Source: Acuticoccus sp. MNP-M23 (GTDB taxonomy: Bacteria > Pseudomonadota > Alphaproteobacteria > Rhizobiales > Amorphaceae). From it: a DNA stretch of 64,000 nt. Positions within the stretch are counted from its first letter, which is position 1. The number at the start of each line of letters is the position of its first letter. Below are positions 58,281 to 64,000 of the stretch, in pieces. Under the pieces are notes generated by a model. It had not been told where the DNA came from. It searched no databases and saw only the letters and a program-made list of their open reading frames with translations. Position numbers and translations under genes: made by a program. The stretch covers positions 2,348,501 through 2,412,500 of the forward strand of contig NZ_CP133480.1 in the NCBI RefSeq assembly GCF_031195445.1, read 5' to 3'.

Positions 58281-59294
58281 ATGTCAATCCTGCGCACAAT
58301 CGGCGCCGCCGCTGTCATCGCTGCGGCACTCCCTGCGGCTTCACTCGCTGCCGACACCACGCTCACCGTCTCGAACTGGCTGCCGCCGAGCCACCCCATC
58401 GTGCGCGATATCATCATCCCCTGGGGCGAGGCGGTGTCCGAGGCGACCGAAGGGCGGGTGGCCGTGGAGGTGATGGCCGCCCCCATCGGCAAGCCGCCCG
58501 CGCAGTACGACCTCGTGGCCGACGGTGCGGCCGATATCGGCTTCGGCGTTCACGGCTACACGCCCAACCGCTTCGGCCTCACCACCATTGCCGAGCTTCC
58601 GTTCCTGACGGACAGCTCCGAGGCGCTGTCCGTCGCCTACCAGAATGTGCAGGACGAATTTCTGGCGCCCGCCGACGAGCACAAGGGCGTCCACCTGCTC
58701 GCCGTGTGGGTCCACGGCCCCGGCAACATCTACACGACCAGCGCGACGGTCGGCTCGGTGGCCGATCTTGAGGGCAAGAAGATGCGCGTGGGCGGCGGCC
58801 TTGCCAACATGGTTGCCCAGCGGCTCGGCATCGTGCCGGTTTCCGCGCCCAGCCCGCAAGTCTACGAGATCCTCTCCAACGGCGTCGCCGACGGCATTCT
58901 CTTTCCGCCGGAGTCCGTGCCCTTCTTCAAGATCGACAGCGTGTTGAAGCATGGCGTCGACGTGCCCGGCGGCCTCTACAACACCTCCTTCTTCATGATC
59001 ATGAACGAGGGCACCTGGGACGACCTGTCCGATGCGGACAAGGCGGCGATCGACGGTGTGTCCGGCGAGGCGCTGGCCCGCCGGGCGGGACAGGCCTGGG
59101 ATGCCGCCGATGCGGCCGGCCAGGAGGCCATGAAGGCCGCAGGAATGGACATCTCCACCGCCTCGGACGATTTCATGGGTGAGATCGAAGGCAAGATGGA
59201 AGGCATCGACAAGGTGTTTCTCGATGCCGCCGAGGCCAAGGGCATTGACGGTGCAGCAGCGCTTGCGGCGCTGAAGGAAAAAGCCGGCTCCTGA
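58281..59294 (+). CDS. dctP: TRAP transporter substrate-binding protein (second system)
   Basis: Periplasmic solute receptor of a second TRAP system. The 337-residue product starts MSILRTIGAAAVIAAALPAA with signal cleavage near SLAA-D, and has the DctP-family features KKMRVGGGLANMVAQRLG and EILSNGVADGILFPPESVPF. A longer open frame runs in from hemH antisense sequence and is not used. The substrate is unknown: neighbours (gpmI, hemH) give no hint. Confidence 0.94.
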   Translation: MSILRTIGAAAVIAAALPAASLAADTTLTVSNWLPPSHPIVRDIIIPWGEAVSEATEGRVAVEVMAAPIGKPPAQYDLVADGAADIGFGVHGYTPNRFGLTTIAELPFLTDSSEALSVAYQNVQDEFLAPADEHKGVHLLAVWVHGPGNIYTTSATVGSVADLEGKKMRVGGGLANMVAQRLGIVPVSAPSPQVYEILSNGVADGILFPPESVPFFKIDSVLKHGVDVPGGLYNTSFFMIMNEGTWDDLSDADKAAIDGVSGEALARRAGQAWDAADAAGQEAMKAAGMDISTASDDFMGEIEGKMEGIDKVFLDAAEAKGIDGAAALAALKEKAGS

Positions 59295-59305
59295 ACAGCG
59301 CACAA

Positions 59306-59773
59306 ATGTCTTTCCAACCCATCGGCCGGTGGCTCCTCATGGCAGCCGCCGGCATTCTCCTTGTTGCGATGATGATGCTGACGGTGGTCGACGTGATCGG
59401 CCGCTACATTTTCGCCGCCCCGGTGGCCGGTGCCTTCGAGGCGACCGAAGTGATGCTGGCGCTGGCGATCTTTGCCGGTCTGCCCATTGTCACAGCGCGC
59501 GGCGAGCACGTCTCCGTCCGCCTGTTGGTCGACCGGTTGCCCCGCCGTCTGCAACTGGCGCTCGATGTGTTCAGCGACCTTCTGGTCGCGGTGCTGCTGG
59601 CGGGCGCGGCCTGGCTTCTCTACCAGCGGGGCGCAAGCCTTGCCCGCTTCGGCGACAGCACGGTGCTCCTCCACATCCCGCTGGCGCCGGTGGCGTTTGC
59701 GCTGGCGGGGCTTGCCGCAGTCGCTGCATTGGTTGGCCTGTGGAAACTCGGGCGGATGGCGGTTCGCCCGTGA
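59306..59773 (+). CDS. dctQ: TRAP transporter small permease subunit (second system)
   Basis: Four-helix DctQ-type subunit, 155 residues, with hydrophobic segments near 8-28, 44-62, 82-104 and 120-140. The motif VVDVIGRYIFAAPVAGAFE followed by EVMLALAIFAGLPIV is typical. It starts 12 bp after dctP and its stop overlaps the GTG of dctM (GTGA). Confidence 0.92.
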   Translation: MSFQPIGRWLLMAAAGILLVAMMMLTVVDVIGRYIFAAPVAGAFEATEVMLALAIFAGLPIVTARGEHVSVRLLVDRLPRRLQLALDVFSDLLVAVLLAGAAWLLYQRGASLARFGDSTVLLHIPLAPVAFALAGLAAVAALVGLWKLGRMAVRP

Positions 59774-61071
59774 GCGGGATCGAGCCGTGGGTGCCGGGCC
59801 TCCTCGCGCTTCTGGCACTCATTTTCGTGGGCGTTCCCATCGCCTTTGCCATGGGGCTTGTCGGAACGGCCGGACTGGTGCTGATCCTCGGCCCGCGCGG
59901 CGCACTGTCGATTGCGGGGCAAACGCTGTTCGACACCGGCCTTTCCTACACGCTGTCGGTGGTACCGCTGTTCATCCTCATGGGCAATTTCGTCACCCGC
60001 GCCGGGCTGTCCGACAAGCTCTATGCCGCCTGTTATTCGTGGCTTGGCGCGCGGCGAGGCGGTCTTGCGATGGCGACAGCCGTTGCCTGCGGCGGCTTTT
60101 CGGCGGTGTGCGGCTCGTCACTCGCCACAGCGGCCACCATCGGCAAGGTGGCGCTGCCCTCCATGCGCCAGTACGGCACGTCGGACAGCCTGGCCGCCGG
60201 GGTGATTGCGGCGGGCGGCACGCTCGGCATCCTCATTCCGCCTTCTGTCATTCTCGTCATCTACGGCGTCACCACCAACACCGACATCGGCGCGCTGTTC
60301 ATCGCGGGCATCCTGCCCGGCGCGCTCGGCATCCTCTTCTACATGGCGGCAGTGCGGGCCACCTGCGCCATCAACCCCGCCGCAGGCCCGCGCGGCCCCA
60401 GCACCACCATGGCGCAAAAACTCGTCGCCACTCGCGGCGTCCTCGGCATCCTTGCGCTGTTCGTTCTGGTGATCGGCGGCATCTATGCCGGTATCTTCAC
60501 CGCCACCGAGGCCGCCGGCGTCGGCGCGTTCGGCGCCTTCCTGATTGCGCTGTTCAGCGGGAAACTCACGCTGGCGGCCTTCGGCGAAGCGCTGGCGGAG
60601 ACGGCATCCACCACCACCATGATGTTCACCATCCTCGCCGGGGCGCTGATCTTCGCCAACTTCGTCAATATTGCAGGGTTGCCGGCAGCGCTCAGCGGCT
60701 TTCTGGAGAGCGCCGCGCTGCCGCCCTATGCGGTGCTGGCGCTGATCCTCGTCATCTACCTCCTTCTCGGGATGGTGCTGGAATCGCTGTCCATGATCCT
60801 CCTTACGGTGCCGATCTTCGCGCCCATCGTGCAGGCGCTCGGGTTCGATCTCGTCTGGTTCGGCATTCTTGTGGTGGTGATGACCGAAATCAGCCTCATC
60901 ACACCCCCCGTCGGCCTCAACGTGTTCGTGCTGAAATCCGTCATGCCGGATGTGCCGCTGGGGGCCATCTTCCGCGGCGTGGTGCCGTTTGTGGTGGCCG
61001 ACATCGTTCGGGTCGGTCTCATCCTCGCGGTCCCCGGCATCGCGCTGTGGCTGCCGAGCCTGATGGGATGA
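59770..61071 (+). CDS. dctM: TRAP transporter large permease subunit (second system)
   Basis: Large DctM permease, 433 residues from a GTG start coupled to dctQ. It has the family motifs VPLFILMGNFVTRAG, GGFSAVCGSSLATAATIG, GGTLGILIPPSVILVIYG and LITPPVGLNVFVL. Longer open frames upstream overlap dctQ and are shadows. Unlike the first TRAP system, no regulator or catabolic genes accompany it. Confidence 0.94.
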   Translation: MSGIEPWVPGLLALLALIFVGVPIAFAMGLVGTAGLVLILGPRGALSIAGQTLFDTGLSYTLSVVPLFILMGNFVTRAGLSDKLYAACYSWLGARRGGLAMATAVACGGFSAVCGSSLATAATIGKVALPSMRQYGTSDSLAAGVIAAGGTLGILIPPSVILVIYGVTTNTDIGALFIAGILPGALGILFYMAAVRATCAINPAAGPRGPSTTMAQKLVATRGVLGILALFVLVIGGIYAGIFTATEAAGVGAFGAFLIALFSGKLTLAAFGEALAETASTTTMMFTILAGALIFANFVNIAGLPAALSGFLESAALPPYAVLALILVIYLLLGMVLESLSMILLTVPIFAPIVQALGFDLVWFGILVVVMTEISLITPPVGLNVFVLKSVMPDVPLGAIFRGVVPFVVADIVRVGLILAVPGIALWLPSLMG

Positions 61072-61132
61072 TCGGTGTTCCGCTTTGGCCGCGGACACAT
61101 TAGATCCGGGGGAGAACAACGGAGACAAGCCC

Positions 61133-62644
61133 ATGCCGACGCCCACGATGCTGATGATCCTCGACGGCTGGGGCTGGCACGAGGAACGGGAGGGCAACGC
61201 CGTCCTCCAGGCCGACACGCCCAACTTCGACCGGCTGTACGCGGAAAACCCGCACGCCTTCCTCATCACCTGCGGCCCCGCTGTGGGTCTGCCGGAAGGC
61301 CAGATGGGCAATTCGGAGGTCGGCCACCTCAACATCGGCGCAGGCCGCGTGGTGAAGCAGGAACTGCCGCGGATCGACGACGCCATCAAATCCGGCGATC
61401 TGGCCGCCCGCATCGAGGCGACCGGCCTTGCCGCCCGCGTGAAGGAGACCGGCGGCAGGGTCCACCTGATGGGCCTCGTCTCGCCCGGCGGCGTCCACGC
61501 CCATCAGGACCACGCCGTCGCGGTTGCGAAGATCCTCGCCGAACAGGGGGTGAAGGTGGTGCTCCATGCCTTCACCGACGGGCGGGACACCGCGCCCCGT
61601 GGTGCCGGGGATTTTATGGCCGCCGTGGAGAAGGCGCTGCCGGCAGGCGTTGCCATCGGCACTGTCAGCGGCCGCTATTTCGCCATGGACCGGGACAAGC
61701 GGTGGGAGCGTGTCTCGCGCGCCTACGACGTGATTGTCAGCGCGAAAGGTGAGCGGGCAGCGACGGCGGACGAGGCCATTCGCGCCGCCTACGCCGCCGA
61801 CACCACGGACGAGTTCATCGCCCCCACCGCCATCGGAGACTATGCCGGCACCAGCGACGGCGACGCGCTGCTCTTCCTCAATTTCCGCGGCGACCGTGCC
61901 CGCGAGATCCTCGACGCGCTGCTCCTGCCCGGTTTCGATGGCTGGGCGCGGGACAAGGTGACGGACTTTGCCAAGGCGATCGGCATGGTCTCCTACGGCA
62001 AGGCGCTCGACCCTGTGATGCAGACCCTGTTCGACCCGCAGAACCTTGCCGACGGTCTGTCGGAGACCGTGTCAGCCGCTGGCAAGACGCAGATCCACAT
62101 GGCGGAAACGGAAAAATACCCGCACGTCACCTACTTCCTCAATGGCGGCATCGAGGCGCCGTTCGACGGCGAAGACCGCGTGATGGTGCCTTCGCCGAAG
62201 GTCGCCACCTACGACCTTCAACCCGAAATGTCGGCGCCGGAGCTGACCGAAAAGCTGCTCGCCGCCATCGAGGGCGGCACCTACGATCTGGTGGTCGTCA
62301 ACTTTGCCAACCCGGACATGGTGGGCCACACCGGCAGCCTTCCCGCGGCCATAAAGGCGGTGGAGACGGTGGACGGTGCGCTGGGCAAGGTGATGGCCGC
62401 CATCGAAGGGCAGGGCGGCGCGCTGATCGTCACCGCCGACCATGGCAACTGCGAAACGATGATCGACCCGGAAACCGGCGGGCCCCACACCGCGCACACG
62501 CTCAACCCCGTGCCGGTGGTGGTGATGGCAGATGGCGTCACATCCATCCACGATGGCACTCTGGCCGACCTCTCGCCGACGCTGCTGGCGCTGATGGGCG
62601 TTGCGCAACCGGACGCGATGACCGGCCGCTCGCTGATTGATTGA
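61133..62644 (+). CDS. gpmI: 2,3-bisphosphoglycerate-independent phosphoglycerate mutase
   Basis: Mn-dependent glycolytic/gluconeogenic mutase interconverting 3- and 2-phosphoglycerate. The 503-residue product starts MPTPTMLMILDGWGWHEERE after GGAGACAAGCCC. It has the phosphoserine nucleophile S61 in GQMGNSEVGHLN, HAFTDGRDTAPRGA, LFLNFRGDRARE, and the metal motifs ANPDMVGHTG and TADHGNCE. A frame extension to 61085 is not needed. The gene ends 41 bp from the convergent SLC13 gene. Confidence 0.97.
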   Translation: MPTPTMLMILDGWGWHEEREGNAVLQADTPNFDRLYAENPHAFLITCGPAVGLPEGQMGNSEVGHLNIGAGRVVKQELPRIDDAIKSGDLAARIEATGLAARVKETGGRVHLMGLVSPGGVHAHQDHAVAVAKILAEQGVKVVLHAFTDGRDTAPRGAGDFMAAVEKALPAGVAIGTVSGRYFAMDRDKRWERVSRAYDVIVSAKGERAATADEAIRAAYAADTTDEFIAPTAIGDYAGTSDGDALLFLNFRGDRAREILDALLLPGFDGWARDKVTDFAKAIGMVSYGKALDPVMQTLFDPQNLADGLSETVSAAGKTQIHMAETEKYPHVTYFLNGGIEAPFDGEDRVMVPSPKVATYDLQPEMSAPELTEKLLAAIEGGTYDLVVVNFANPDMVGHTGSLPAAIKAVETVDGALGKVMAAIEGQGGALIVTADHGNCETMIDPETGGPHTAHTLNPVPVVVMADGVTSIHDGTLADLSPTLLALMGVAQPDAMTGRSLID

Positions 62645-62685
62645 GGCGGCCGAACCCCAGGCCCAGCCCTGATTGGGTCCGGAGC

Positions 62686-64000
62686 CTAGAGCCAGAGCCA
62701 GTAGATGACGGTGCTGCTGGCAAGGCCCACGGTGATGTTCATGGGAATGCCGATCTTCAGGAAATCGGCGAAGCGGTAGTCGCCGGCGCCGTATACCAGC
62801 GTGTTGGTCTGGTAGCCCACCGGGGTCGCGAAGCTGGCCGAGGCCGCGGCCATCACCGCAACCACGGCGGCGCGGGGGTCGATGCCGGCCTCCAGCGCCA
62901 GTGCCACCGCAATGGGTGTCACGATCACCGCCACGGCGTTGTTGGTGACAAGCTCCGTCATCACCGACGTGAGCGCGTAGAGTGCGATGATGAACAGGAA
63001 CGGGGGCGCACTGGCAAACCACGGACCGACGGCTGACAGGATGATGTCGATCGCGCCCGATTGCTGAAGTCCGAGCCCGATCACCAGCATCCCGAAAATC
63101 AGCACCAGCAGGCTGCCGTCGATGGCGCTCCATGCCTCCTCGGCGTCAATGCAGCGCAGAAGCAGAAGCGCGGCCACCGCAATGAGGGCCAGCGCGCCGA
63201 TGGGGGCCACCCCCAGCGCCGCCAGCACCACAACCGCGGCAGCGGCGCCGATGGCGACCGGCGCGCGGCCGCGGCGGAAGGGCCGCGTTTCGGTGCGGGT
63301 GAGGCTGACGAAGGTGTGGCTGCGGCTGAGCCGTGCGACGGCATCGGGTTCGGCGCGCACCATCAACCGGTCGGCCGGGCGCAGCATCACGTCGTTCAGG
63401 CTGCGGCCGGGGAGGTGCCGGTCGCGGTTGACGCCAAGGATGGCGATGTCGCGCCCATGAAGCAGCGGCAGGCTGGCAAGCCGTTCGCGCAGACCCCGGC
63501 GGCCTGGTGCCAGAAAGGCCTCCACCACCACGGCATCTTCGGAAAAGCCGCCCCGGTCCTTGCCCACGTGGATACCTTCCACGGCGGAAAGGCTCAGGAT
63601 CTCTTCGCGGGTGGCGGCAATCACGAACCGGTCGCCGGCCTCCAGCGTATACTCCTCAAAATCGTGGCGGATCTGCTCGCCGCCGCGCACCAGCGCCTGC
63701 AGCGCGATTCCCTCCGGCTTGAAGAGGCCTTGCGCTGCAACCGTGTCGCCAAGGCCGGCATAGTCCGCGGTGAGGGTGATTTCGCTGAGGAAGGCGCTGC
63801 GGTCGTCGGCATCCAGATCGCCCGAGGCGTTGCCCCGTGCCGGCAGCACGAAGCGCGCCAGAAGCGCCATGGTGGCAAGCCCGGCCATGCTGGCGGCAAT
63901 GCCGATGGGCGTGATCTCGAAAATGGAAAACGGCGCCAGCCCCTGTTCAACCGCAACGCCTGCCACCACGAGGTTGGTGGAGGTGCCGATGAGCGTGCAG
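62686..64000 (-). CDS. SLC13-family permease with two RCK-C (TrkA-C) domains, 5' end cut by window edge
   Basis: Sodium/anion symporter-like permease of the divalent-anion type (sulfate or dicarboxylate). The visible 438 or so residues run from CTLIGTSTNLVVAGVAVEQG, a conserved membrane-loop motif, through two cytoplasmic TrkA-C modules (about 65-225 of the visible part; GLFKPEGIALQALV and GRSLNDVMLRPADRLMVRAEP) into the second membrane half with TELVTNNAVAVIVTPIA. The frame is open to base 64000, so the N-terminal membrane helices lie outside. The transported anion is not evident. Confidence 0.9.
   Translation of the reverse strand, partial: CTLIGTSTNLVVAGVAVEQGLAPFSIFEITPIGIAASMAGLATMALLARFVLPARGNASGDLDADDRSAFLSEITLTADYAGLGDTVAAQGLFKPEGIALQALVRGGEQIRHDFEEYTLEAGDRFVIAATREEILSLSAVEGIHVGKDRGGFSEDAVVVEAFLAPGRRGLRERLASLPLLHGRDIAILGVNRDRHLPGRSLNDVMLRPADRLMVRAEPDAVARLSRSHTFVSLTRTETRPFRRGRAPVAIGAAAAVVVLAALGVAPIGALALIAVAALLLLRCIDAEEAWSAIDGSLLVLIFGMLVIGLGLQQSGAIDIILSAVGPWFASAPPFLFIIALYALTSVMTELVTNNAVAVIVTPIAVALALEAGIDPRAAVVAVMAAASASFATPVGYQTNTLVYGAGDYRFADFLKIGIPMNITVGLASSTVIYWLWL

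Overview
The window is high-GC, densely coding chromosomal DNA from an alphaproteobacterium, most likely of the order Hyphomicrobiales (Rhizobiales). The evidence is gene content and order: dnaN-dnaA near rpsT and an enoyl-CoA hydratase; zapE-mdh-sucC-sucD-sucA-sucB-lpdA; fabI-fabB-fabA divergent from irr; trpF-trpB-trpA-accD-folC; hslV/hslU; dnaK/dnaJ; an Omp19-like lipoprotein; and a PmtA-type methyltransferase. The genus cannot be decided from the sequence alone. I see no tRNA, rRNA, CRISPR array, insertion sequence or prophage gene.

Layout. Positions 1-4.9 kb hold the replication-initiation neighbourhood on the minus strand: dnaN (cut by the window edge), dnaA, a rhodanese, an ~830-bp gene-free gap, rpsT and an enoyl-CoA hydratase. 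Positions 5.1-30.6 kb hold the TCA-cycle block on the plus strand (zapE, mdh, sucC, sucD, sucA, sucB, lpdA). Several accessory genes are lodged inside it. A small exported protein follows mdh, and a membrane protein plus a Cu/Zn superoxide dismutase sit between sucC and sucD. About 10.7 kb of mostly sugar-acid genes lie between sucD and sucA: lyxose isomerase, ExoD, idonate dehydrogenase, a TRAP transporter, a GntR regulator, uxuA and uxuB, then WGR, formamidase and DUF1810 genes. A sulfotransferase, a MAPEG protein and an SDR lie between sucB and lpdA.

Positions 30.7-41.6 kb hold a long minus-strand run read as fabA-fabB-fabI-trpF // trpB-trpA-accD-folC-sppA-ihfB-lapA, tightly spaced with many ATGA/TGATG overlaps. 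The // marks a reversed RibD-like reductase gene and a set of inverted repeats. The iron regulator irr diverges from fabA. Positions 41.6-48.5 kb hold an SH3 protein, a 2-hydroxyacid dehydrogenase, an Omp19-like inhibitor lipoprotein with AhpD and GNAT partners, hslU and hslV separated by a reversed YetF-like gene, and a CDF metal exporter. Positions 48.5-53.6 kb hold pmtA, dnaJ, a sulfotransferase and dnaK, with a good alphaproteobacterial sigma-32 promoter upstream of dnaK. Positions 53.6-64 kb hold a cytochrome b561-YceI fusion and a separate YceI, AlkB with a small exported partner, ferrochelatase, a second TRAP transporter, phosphoglycerate mutase and an SLC13-type transporter that runs off the right edge.

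The recurring theme is that well-conserved core gene neighbourhoods are interrupted by one or a few accessory genes, with core spacing and translational coupling otherwise intact. The strongest leads are the sulfotransferase with an extra C-terminal domain lodged between dnaK and dnaJ, the palindrome-rich spacer with a reversed gene splitting trpF from trpB, and the twin 13-bp direct repeats that look like the operator of the GntR/UxuA regulon. I do not see a clearly novel multi-gene defence or mobile system.
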